Positions 1 through 7,341 of a DNA stretch of 10,634 nucleotides are shown piece by piece. Origin of the DNA: Gonium pectorale. Lineage: Eukaryota; Chlorophyta; Chlorophyceae; Chlamydomonadales; Volvocaceae. How positions within the stretch are numbered: position 1 is the first letter of the stretch; the number at the start of each line of letters is the position of its first letter. The translations under genes and the position numbers were made by a program. The stretch covers positions 345,467-356,100 of the forward strand of contig LSYV01000052.1 of NCBI GenBank assembly GCA_001584585.1. The letters run 5' to 3'. The notes below the pieces were generated by a model. It saw only the letters and a program-made list of their open reading frames with translations. It was not told the DNA's origin and did no database searches.

Positions 1-4
1 GCCC

Positions 5-135
5 GTGAAACCCCGACTCCCCTCCTCGCCCCCCGGTCCCCCTCCTGCCCCCCCGACTCCCCTCCTGCCCCCCGACTCCCCTCCTGCCCCCCCGATCCCC
101 TCTGCCCCCCGATCCCCTCTGCCCCCCGATCCCTG
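5..135. repeat. C-rich intronic minisatellite
   Basis: About four imperfect copies of a roughly 20-base C-rich unit built around GACTCCCCTCCTGCCC are followed by about three copies of a shorter 17-base unit built around CCCGATCCCCTCTG. The block ends about 30 bases before the splice acceptor at 162-163. It therefore lies in the intron upstream of the first OS-9 exon of this window, where its pyrimidine richness may also act as an extended polypyrimidine tract. Unit number is approximate because the copies differ in length of the C runs. Confidence 0.8.
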
Positions 136-163
136 CACGCCTACCCCCGGCTCCCTTGCGCAG

Positions 164-2319
164 CCTCCACGTGCCTCTACCGCCAAGAGGGGCTGTGGAC
201 GTACGAGATGTGCTACAAGAAGCACGTACGACAGTTCCGTAATGTACGTGCTGCGCCGTACCACACGCTGCACTGCGGGCCGTGGAGCCCGTGGGCCTGG
301 CTGATGTTGGGGCGGGCTGCGTTCAATTGATCCCGAGGTTTGAGGTTTCGTCGCCTTCCTCCTTCATTCTGTGAAGCGTTTATGTACAACCTGCCGTGGG
401 CGAGGCGGCACTGGGCCATCGACGTCACGGGGATTGTTGGCAGACTTCGTACGGAGCTCCTCAACTCGTACAGAGTTCACCGCTCGGGACGCAACGGCTG
501 TTACTTTGCGCTGCTGCCTTTGGGTCCCTCAGGACGGTGGCGGTAAGAACGAGGACTTCATATGCGGGAAGTACTCGGGGGACGAGGTGCAGAGCCAGGA
601 GCTCAAGGTGGGTGTTGCGGCGCGGCTGGAGTGGCTGGGGAAATCCGGGGCGGAAAACTTGCGAGGATCTGACAGCGGCACATGGCAAGGGAAGCGGCCA
701 ACCGCGGAGCCAGCGGCCAGCGCCCGCTTGCCCGCTCGCGTGGGGCGGGGTTCGATGGAGCTGGGGGCCCGAGGGGGCCACCAAGAGGCGGCAGGGAGCA
801 GCACAGGGCAGGTGCGCACCGCCGAAAGACCAGCGCCCCGCCGAAGTCGCCCGCTCTTCTGCACTCCGTTGCGCATGCGTAAAACACACACACACACACA
901 CACGCTCGTCGTATGCGTCGTTCCATTTAAACATATACACGTTCCTCCGTGCTCTGCCAAACACACGCAAGCATGCTAGTCCGCGCCCCGCAGGCCGACG
1001 CGAGCTCCAGTCCGGTGCCCATCCGCTACGTGTCGCACGTGTTTGGCGACGGGGCGGACTGCGTCATGACGGGCGGGCCGAGGTCGGCGGAGGTGAGGGG
1101 CGCGACGCCGCACCGGGAGGGGGCCGCGGTGGAGCGCAGCCAGAGCGGGCCGAGGGTGCTGGGGGAGGGAGATCGAATACCGGTAGGGGTGCGAGAGCGC
1201 CGGGGGAAGTGGCCTGAATGAGGGCAGTCGGGGCCGCGGTCGGCTGAGACGGGGCTGGTGAGCGCGTGCCCTTCCCTGTCGGGTTTGGCGTTTTTAGGGA
1301 AGCAGAGGGAAGAAAGGGCGCGCGGTCCGGTCCTTGCGGGGTCGGCAGCGGCGCGGTCGGTTCGAGCTGAGCGGCCGGCGCGGGGAGAGCTTCAGCCCCA
1401 ACCTCCCATAGGCAGGGCAGCGCGGCGGCTAAGGCGAAGCGTGGGCTGATGCCCCCCCCCCCGCCTCCCTCGGCCTGCTTCCATCCCAGACCACCAAGCC
1501 AGTGCATTCACCCAGCCCCCCCCCCCGCTGCGGCTCTTGGCGCACCTCCCTTTGTCCGCCGTCGGCGTCGCCGTGGCCTTTCGCCCCCGAACCCCGCCTG
1601 GTGCCCCCACCGCGCACAGACCCGTGATCCGCATACCCCCCACGCCATCCGCGCCCCTCCCCCGCCAGGTCCGCTTCACGTGTATGCCCGACACGTCAGA
1701 GAACGCCATCGTGTCTATCCGCGAGTTCCCCACCTGCAACTACGTCATGACCGTGTCCACGCCCTTCCTCTGCAACCACCCCGACTTCAAGCCGCCGGTG
1801 AGGAGCTGGGTACGGGCGACGGGGTCAGCCCCCCCCGGGAACGCTGGCGGGGCGGATGGGCGGCTGAAGGGTGTAGGGTGTTGGGGGCGCGAGCTAGCGG
1901 GTAAGTGGGAATCAATTATGAGCATGATTTCCACTTGAGCTGGGGACCGGGGCGTGGCGTGCGGTCGTAAGAGTCGGGGCGACTGAATCGGGCCGAGTGT
2001 GGGAGCGCGCGGAGCACATGGACGACCCGGCTATCAAGCCGCTGGTGGGTGCCTCAGCATCGTCCGAGCTGGACAGGACCAGGCTGACGTATTGGAAGCC
2101 CGCTCATAACGTTTCTGCGTGGTGCGCCCCCCCCCCCATCCGCAGCCCGAGAACCGCATCCACACGGTATGCGAGCCGCTGGAGGAGACGGCGGCAAACA
2201 AGGCGGCTGCAGCGGCAGCGGACGAGGGCGAGGGCGCACCGCCGTCGGGCTCCCGCGCGGCCATTCCTGGCGGCGGCGGCGGCGGTCGGGAGCCCGCGGG
2301 GCACGGCAGCGAGCTGTAG
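164..2319 (+). CDS. OS9: OS-9/Yos9-like ER lectin, MRH domain (5' partial, 5 exons)
   Basis: This is an ER-lumenal lectin that recognises mannose-trimmed N-glycans on misfolded glycoproteins and hands them to the HRD1/SEL1L ubiquitin ligase for ER-associated degradation. Exons are 164-243, 533-607, 994-1092, 1669-1797 and 2146-2319 (stop TAG 2317-2319). Every junction is GT-AG; the first exon begins in phase 1 and the other four introns are phase 0. The joined 184 residues (numbered from Ser at 166) read as one MRH domain: CLYRQEG, WTYEMCYKKHVRQF, YVSHVFGDG, GPRSAEVRFTC, FPTCNYVMTVSTPFLCNHP. All four mannose-contacting positions known for the family appear present (Q23, R81, E103, Y109), as do six disulphide cysteines (C3, C16, C74, C89, C107, C119). 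Family proteins usually have two adjacent Trp before TYE; here it is Leu-Trp. After residue 137 the tail is Ala/Gly-rich and ends GSEL, a weak match to HDEL. The signal peptide and N-terminus lie upstream of the window. Family assignment is secure; exact exon edges are by eye. Confidence 0.9.
884..903. repeat. (AC)10 microsatellite
   Basis: Ten uninterrupted AC dinucleotides lie in the 386-base intron between the second and third OS-9 exons of this window (608-993). They sit about 90 bases before the acceptor. No function is implied; the tract should be length-polymorphic. Confidence 0.95.
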
Positions 2320-2763
2320 ACGCCCCGGTTCGGGCACCAGGCCGCCGGAATGGCCAGTGCGCTCTTGCGACCAGGGACGGAAAGCTGCGGGTGCCAGAGG
2401 GAGCCGCCTCCAGGGACACTGGTCGCGACGTGTCCGGGGGGTGCGGGGCATGCATGTGGCGGAGGCGGCGCACGGCACCATTGCGCGCGACACAGAGAGC
2501 CTGCCAATGGCGCAATGCAGCCCCCAGGCGGCGGAGGCGCAAGCGGGTTTCAGGTCACACGTCCGTCAATGCCGGGAAATGGAGGAGGCCATGCGGTGCA
2601 ATCGGGACGGGGCCCGGAGCACGGACGGCTTCTAGGCGATGTGCACCCTGGTCGCACAGCCGGGGCTCTGCGCAAGCCGGTGCCTAGCCGCTGCGTGGAG
2701 GCCGCGGGAGGCGATACGGTACGATACCTCCTGACACCTACGGTATTGCCATCGCTCTTGTAA
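2320..2763 (+). terminator. OS-9 3' UTR with TGTAA poly(A) signal at 2759-2763
   Basis: The 440 bases after the OS-9 stop have open frames in several registers, but none shows clear splice sites or a recognisable product. I read them as 3' UTR. TGTAA at 2759-2763 is the canonical chlorophyte polyadenylation signal and the first one after the stop, and a candidate start codon of the next gene follows at 2895. Assignment as the real 3' end is an inference from position and motif. Confidence 0.5.
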
Positions 2764-2894
2764 GAGGCGAGCTCACTTGGGCGCAGTGAGCGGAGGCGTA
2801 GGGAGTTTGCGGCATTGTGCGGCAGCACCCTCCCCACCTCCGTAGGCCCGGCGCTCGCTAGGCCAGTGCTGTGCTTGTCTATCAGCTTGGTGTG

Positions 2895-3067
2895 ATGGGT
2901 GGCTGGGCACGGCTTTCACGTGAACGCCTCCTTCGGACGGTATACCGGTACCAGCGACCTTTCGACGTTCAGCATTGGCCGTGCAGCGCGGATTTCGAGT
3001 TTTCCTAGGTGAACAACGACTACCCGGACTACCCTAAGACCACCACAAGCACGCCTATTTTGTGCCG
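2895..3067 (+). CDS. Candidate 5' end of next gene: two exons, unknown product (partial)
   Basis: An ATG at 2895 opens a 15-codon exon (MGGWARLSRERLLRT) ending at 2939 before a donor GTATAC. The next exon, 3009-3067, begins after the acceptor TTTTCCTAG and ends before a strong donor GTATGT at 3068. It reads VNNDYPDYPKTTTSTP then ILC plus the first two bases of an Arg codon. The two pieces join in phase 0 and the intron is 69 bases. The second exon has no other open reading phase. The next exon must start with one base completing the codon; one option is 3748, after a long pyrimidine tract, giving a frame that stays open to TAA at 3899-3901. The motif NDYPDYP resembles the NDYPDE signature of Iwr1/SLC7A6OS proteins, but its setting does not fit and I do not assign it. 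Whether these exons belong to the gene ending at 5220 is unknown. Confidence 0.4.
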
Positions 3068-3194
3068 GTATGTGATTCGGTGCCCTCCACGCGAAACGTT
3101 TCCCTTCCGAGTTTAACCTTCACCCGCCCCGTTAGGGCGATGCTGGTCCGGTCGCCTGTGTACTGTACTCCCTGGCCCGCTAGCCACATGCAAG

Positions 3195-3223
3195 ACACGT
3201 GCCTTTTGCAGAACGGCACGTGT
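3195..3223. repeat. Perfect 9-bp inverted repeat with two CACGTG cores
   Basis: ACACGTGCC (3195-3203) and GGCACGTGT (3215-3223) are exact reverse complements around an 11-base loop. Each arm contains CACGTG, the G-box/E-box core bound by plant bZIP and bHLH factors. The site lies about 130 bases after the donor at 3068, so it would be intronic in the model above, or regulatory if the gene starts later. Confidence 0.6.
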
Positions 3224-3839
3224 TGAAAAAGTCCCCCCTCCACCGTAGCGCTTAGCGTCGGACAAGGGGTGAGGCGCGTGGCCGCCAGTATGCGTTGGGG
3301 CAGGCGTGCGCAGACGTGGTGGGGGCCGGGCTCTGGCTTGAACGGAAAGAAGAAAACATGGGACTGGGCGGGAGCGGAGAGTGTTGATGATTGCGGGCGT
3401 GCCAAAAACGAGAAATCTGCCCCTCTGCTCTGCTCACTTCCAGGGGATGGAGGGAAAGACCGTCACCAGGCATCGGCCGCAGCGGCCGCATAGCTTAATA
3501 CCCTGTCAGGGGACGATGGCTGCTGGACAAGTAGGGTGTATGCTTTGCACAGTGCTAAAAAGGGCTCGGCCCGTGCCATACATTGTGTGCATCGAACGGT
3601 TTGTGCAAAGGATTGCAGGGAGACGCTAGGCTGCTAGGGCAGTGGCCCTCGCCATAACCCGTGCCCTGCCGAGCTCCCCTGCCCTGCACTGAGCGCCCTT
3701 GCGCCTCCCTCCTCGATGCCTTGCGCCCACATCCCATGTGCATCAAGGCAACTATCATCAGGGCGTGTCGTGATGGTCGGCCGGCTTCATACAAACGGAC
3801 TTGACCCCGAAGCCGCTATGCGGCGGGGGCCGAGCCCAA

Positions 3840-4140
3840 AAAGTGCAACGCGAACAGACTCAATAAAACAACGTTTTCTATCGTTTGCCAACATTGTCTA
3901 AGGGTTTGAAGCGTGCCCGACGACTGTGAAAAGGTGGCATAATGCTAAGTACGATGATAAGTAATCCAACCAGGCACCACACACAGCAGTGGTGGGCAAC
4001 AAAATATTCTTCTGCGATTTGCCAAGGCGAATATAGCTCGTATGATCCGTACACAATACGGACGAGCGTGAATTTCCGTGATTCCAATCAGGGAGATAAA
4101 GCAAGCATAAATTGCAGCGTGATATTAAAAACCTTCAAAG
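3840..4140. other. AT-rich island without a supported gene
   Basis: This stretch is clearly richer in A and T than its surroundings and contains runs such as AAAATATTC and ATATTAAAAACC. Open frames on either strand are short and show no domain features. It could be a promoter for the membrane-protein gene downstream, or a long intron. A small stem (CCGTA 4049-4053 with TACGG 4059-4063, flanked by CTCGT and ACGAG) lies inside it. I see no RNA gene. Confidence 0.4.
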
Positions 4141-4512
4141 AGGCGGAACGAAAAGTGCATCGTACGGGTACCCCAGCCCAACTCCTCCCCTCGCAGTGCC
4201 TTATCCACCTCTCTCCTGCCTGTGATCACTCACCAGGTGCAATCCTGAGCCTGCTGCCATGGCAAACGCACGCTGAACAGGAACCGCTGAACCCTACACC
4301 GACTGCCCTGTGAGCTGAGCCAAAGAGACGCAACTTGCTGCCCATTATCGAACGCGCATACCAGCTCCCAAGCGCGTGCTCTTGCAGACCTGTATTTTCC
4401 CTGCCGTCAAGCCTCAAAAACCTCCTTCAATGGAGACGCTTGAGTACAATGTGCTCAAGGAGCGAGGTTGGTCAGGCTTATGGCAGGCCTTGGTGGACTA
4501 TGAAGTTCTCAG

Positions 4513-5220
4513 GCCCTCTCGCTACCCAGCGCAGCTTACGCTGGAGCTGCGAGCACAATACTTCAGCCCTCCGTCGAAGAGATGCGCTCATGGGTAACGG
4601 GCTTGCACCGGCGAAGAAGCTTGAGCTTTTCGCCTGAGGCGGCCCTTCAGCAGGATACGGGCTCTTTCCAGGTAAACCACACTTCTGCTGTTGTAGTGTA
4701 TCGACGGAGTGCAGGAGCTGACGCAAAACTTTTCACGCTGACATGCGTCGCAGGAGCTGGAACAGCGTTATCACCTCCAGGACGTTTGGGGAACTAACAC
4801 GACCCCGGCAATGCAGGTAAGGGTTTGATGTATATCCATGTTTCCCGGACTGCGGGGCACAGGTGTATGTGCTGCGAGTGCCGCATGTCTTCCACGGACG
4901 CAAACGCTACCACGCATGAGCTGTGGCGTATGACCCACTCTCTCAGGTCCTGGGGTGGGCCGGGAGCTTGAGGACCGTGAGGAATGTGTTTCACACGGTG
5001 GCCCCGCTCACTGCCCTCGCCCTCAGCCACGCGCAGCACGGCCAGCCACACATCCTCACTGTGACAACGCCAAACTTGCTTGCAGACCCTGGAGTGCATC
5101 CAAAAAGTCAAGCTGGCGTTGGTGGAGGGGGTAGCTGATGATACCATCTCTGGTCGCGCCTTCTCGGTCCTCGTGGGACTAAGTATCGTCGCTACGTTCG
5201 CCATCGTGCTGGTCTGGTAG
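4513..5220 (+). CDS. Unrecognised protein with C-terminal membrane anchor (5' partial, 4 exons)
   Basis: Four exons join in phase 0: 4513-4671, 4754-4816, 4947-4976 and 5086-5220 (stop TAG 5218-5220). Acceptors are TTCTCAG, CGTCGCAG, CTCTCAG and CTTGCAG; donors are GTAAAC, GTAAGG and GTGAGG. The 128 visible residues include a soluble part (VEEMRSWVTGLHRRRSLSFS, then ELEQRYHLQDVWGT), a short amphipathic stretch (TLECIQKVKLALVEG), and a last 22 residues that are strongly hydrophobic (FSVLVGLSIVATFAIVLVW), leaving no tail behind the membrane. That is the pattern of a tail-anchored protein or of a type I protein with almost no cytosolic tail. I recognise no family. Upstream exons are unresolved: the first listed exon may begin earlier in another register. 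The end is also not certain, because GTAGGT at 5216 just before the stop is a good donor, which would extend the gene past the membrane segment. Confidence 0.55.
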
Positions 5221-5396
5221 GTCTGGGTTTTCAAACATGTTTGCCAGGGTGAAGAATGGGTGAACAATACCGGTGCGATGGTATGGAGGGCGGCTTGCTT
5301 TGGGAAACTGCTGGGCACTGGCCCGGACCCCGACTGCCATGGTCGCTGGAAGGGCAGGGGTGGCGTCACGCCGCCACGGGACTTCCCCCGGAAGAC

Positions 5397-5401
5397 TGTA
5401 A
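5397..5401 (+). terminator. TGTAA poly(A) signal after the membrane-protein gene
   Basis: TGTAA lies 177 bases downstream of the TAG at 5218-5220, a normal 3' UTR length. It supports the gene ending at 5220 rather than splicing onward through the donor at 5216. Motif only; no transcript evidence is available. Confidence 0.4.
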
Positions 5402-6099
5402 GCGGTGCGCTCTCCGCACATTGACGCGCACGTCCCTTACATAAGTCTGCGTGCCATTGCCTTCAGCGCATGCATCTGCCCCCACGGACGATTCTGACTC
5501 TGACCTCCACCTCTGTCAAGCCATCTTTGCAAAGCCCCGATTCCTGAAGCGCCGCCTAACCCGACCCACAGGGAGCTGTACTTGCGCCCACGTGACCGCG
5601 TCATGTTTCACTAACGTCGCGAGCATCGAACCCAACCGACATTTGAGCTGAGTACACGAGAAACACGCTGCGACGGAAGTCCAGCAGAAAACGGTAGGAA
5701 ACAGCGCCCTCCTGTTATCGTAGCTGAGTGGGCATCGCCCTCGTGCCTTGAAAGAGTCTAGCGCAAGCGCTCTGAGTGCTTGGTGGAATCATCTGCCGTG
5801 GGGAGGCTCCATGACCTCCCGGGCGGAGGAAACTCCCCGTGAGGGCCGCGGCTGCTGCGCACGGCCTCGAACCAGGGCCCTTTGTTGATTTATTATGCTC
5901 TTTATGTACGGCTAACGTGCGACAGCACGAGGAGAGCTCGGCGTCCCCTTGGGACCGGCTGTGCGTTACTTCGGACCGCCACGGGCGGCCATAGCTTAGC
6001 GGGTAGGCGGTTGTACGCAAGCAGTTTGTGTTGTTGAGCAGCTGCGCGGTCAGGCAGGAAAGCGGCCGACCGGTACGACACGAATCCAGCAGCGTTGGG

Positions 6100-6127
6100 C
6101 GGGGTCGACCCTTTGGTCGTAACCCCG
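6100..6127. repeat. 11-bp hairpin with a 2-base bulge
   Basis: CGGGGT-CGACC (6100-6110) pairs with GGTCG-TA-ACCCCG (6115-6127) across a four-base loop CTTT, leaving TA unpaired. It is GC-rich and would be stable in RNA. It matches no RNA family that I know. Confidence 0.5.
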
Positions 6128-6446
6128 GCAGCCCGGGAACCCAAGAGCGGAGAGACGTGTGCGGCACATGCGCTTCGCGTGAGCCTAGCGTTTGCATCGG
6201 CATAATCGAGTCTTAGTAGGTATGCATGAGGCACCGCGCTTTGCTCTGCTGTCGGTTGCTGCGGGTTTTCTGCGCGGTCTTGGAGCCCGGTGCCCCTTTA
6301 TACAACGGTGTCTGCACACGGGGCTCCGAGCGCGCCGGCTCCTGCACGCCGTAATTGGAGCGCAGGTGCACAGGAGGGAACGTGGGCGGATGGGCTCTTG
6401 TGGAAGGTCCTGCACGCCGGCGGCTTGTTCCCCACGGTTTACAGTT

Positions 6447-6467
6447 TGTACGGTAAATCGCCGTACA
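6447..6467. repeat. 7-bp perfect inverted repeat
   Basis: TGTACGG (6447-6453) and CCGTACA (6461-6467) are exact reverse complements around a seven-base loop TAAATCG. Short enough to be chance, recorded for completeness. Confidence 0.4.
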
Positions 6468-6563
6468 TTTTCGCGGAGGGATTGTGCTTCTCGTGTATTG
6501 CATGACTTTTGGATCTGCGTTTGTTGCCTTACTTAGCCTTTCGCCCCATTTAGTCTATTGCAG

Positions 6564-6641
6564 CTGATGCGCGCCCAGTCGGTGCTGCCGCGGTTTCACA
6601 GCTGTGTCAGCCGAAGGCACATCATCGCATGGAATGAATGA
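6564..6641 (+). CDS. Candidate terminal exon, unknown product (5' partial)
   Basis: A strong 3' splice site precedes this piece: a branch-point-like TTACTTA, a T/C-rich run and CTATTGCAG ending at 6563. In phase 0 the exon reads LMRAQSVLPRFHSCVSRRHI then IAWNE and stops at TGA 6639-6641. A second phase is also open, beginning DARPVGAAAVSQ and stopping at 6634-6636. TGTAA at 6669-6673 follows 28 bases after the stop, which fits a gene end. No upstream exon could be linked with confidence and the sequence is too short for family recognition. It is supported by splice and poly(A) signals only. Confidence 0.35.
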   Translation: MMRAQSVLPRFHSCVSRRHIIAWNE

Positions 6642-6668
6642 CGTTTCTTTGGGCTGTGTGGTTGGGAC

Positions 6669-6673
6669 TGTAA
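6669..6673 (+). terminator. TGTAA poly(A) signal near a candidate last exon
   Basis: TGTAA occurs 28 bases after the TGA that closes the exon at 6564-6641. Spacing is short but acceptable. It stands or falls with that exon. Confidence 0.3.
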
Positions 6674-7273
6674 TTCACGAGGTGAACTTGCCGTTGTTGG
6701 GAATGGTCGAGCTGCGCATAACTTGCGTGGGTTGTGGCAACGGGTTGTGAAGCCCTTACAAGGCTTGGAGTGTTGCCACACCGGAAGGACGCATACGGAA
6801 TGAAGAGTTGCCTAGCGCTGGAGCCCTGGGCTCGTTTTCAGCGCCCGTACAGGCACTTCGTGAACTGGCCAGTGGGTGCACTGGGCCCACTTTCTGCATT
6901 GCAGATTGCTTCCCTGCGTTTGGAACACGTCGAAAGGGGAAGGCCCCCGGAAGCGAACTGATCCCATGTGCTTGCCGGTTCGGAGGAACGCGTGCGGAAT
7001 GACAGGTTTGGGATGCCTTACGCGACCAGAGCTGCTGGTGGCATTTCATGTGCGTTATGGAAGGTTGTGGCTTGAGTTGCTTCTGTTTTCCTTCCCTGGG
7101 CTGCCTCGTCCGTATGGATTTTGCCTTCTTCAAGGGCTGTCCTCTCCTCAACTGAAAGGCGGGGTGCTTGGTCGCCTGATGCTCCTTACCGGCGCGTCCT
7201 TATTTGTTCGCCAGTGTGTTTCAATGCGACACACATTGACTGGCAGATCTGTACGTGTTTATATTTCCTGCAG
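6674..7273. other. No supported gene; several competing open frames
   Basis: All three + frames stay open for 60 to 200 codons around 6734-7484, and each looks moderately protein-like. None has both a good acceptor and a good donor, nor a recognisable domain. I treat the long frames as a result of base composition. Intron or intergenic sequence is the likely content. Confidence 0.3.
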
Positions 7274-7341
7274 ACGGGGGAATTCAGTGCGAGGCGGTGC
7301 ACTGTTGTGCGTACCCTATTCGTGTCTATCGACAGTGCCTG
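7274..7341 (+). CDS. Candidate internal exon, unknown product
   Basis: A 68-base segment lies between a textbook acceptor (TGTTTATATTTCCTGCAG, ending at 7273) and a textbook donor GTGAGC at 7342. Two phases look plausible: TGEFSARRCTVVRTLFVSID and the cysteine-rich GIQCEAVHCCAYPIRVYRQC, the latter ending in phase 0 like most introns here. The neighbouring exons were not found, so the reading phase and the gene remain undecided. Confidence 0.35.

Larger units (their letters stand above)
5402..6563. other. Unassigned stretch with exon-like fragments and small hairpins
   Basis: No gene can be defended here. Acceptor-like sites occur at 5466 (GCCTTCAG) and 5928 (GTGCGACAG), the latter followed by a short frame (HEESSASPWDRL...) that stops at 5998. 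Donor-like GTAGGC, GTGAGC and GTATGC occur at 6001, 6179 and 6220. Two hairpins are visible, at 6100-6127 and 6447-6467. A 12-base direct repeat TCCTGCACGCCG occurs at 6340-6351 and 6408-6419. The stretch probably contains introns and exons of the gene whose last exon is at 6564, but I cannot join them. Confidence 0.3.

Noticed and set aside
1..135. Tandem C-rich units as a CRISPR array
   Set aside because: Units are adjacent with no unique spacers, in a eukaryotic intron. It is a minisatellite.
2034..2542. Several minus-strand open frames of 129 to 162 codons
   Set aside because: They are antisense to the last OS-9 exon and its 3' UTR. Products are Arg/Pro/Ala-rich, as expected from GC-rich shadow frames.
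3009..3029. Assignment of the NDYPDYP exon to Iwr1/SLC7A6OS
   Set aside because: The family motif is NDYPDE in an acidic C-terminal setting. Here it is near a candidate N-terminus and followed by Lys/Thr-rich sequence.
3862..3867. AATAAA as a poly(A) signal (also at 8696-8701)
   Set aside because: TGTAA sits at the gene ends I can place, and the AATAAA copies are not near any supported stop codon. Kept only as chance AT-rich motifs, although 3862 would lie inside the possible 3748-3901 exon.
4794..5369. 191-codon minus-strand open frame
   Set aside because: It is antisense to exons 4947-4976 and 5086-5220 with good splice sites, and its product is low in structure (Ser/Thr/Pro/His-rich). 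It is best explained as a shadow of the + strand gene.
5866..5885. Possible minus-strand T arm (GGTTCGAGGCC)
   Set aside because: The T-loop motif is present, but the flanking bases do not form a stem and no cloverleaf can be folded around it.
5987..6050. tRNA-like sequence (GGCGGCCATAGCTTAGCGGGTAGGC...)
   Set aside because: The start resembles an acceptor and D arm, but no pairing anticodon stem, T arm or matching acceptor 3' strand follows.
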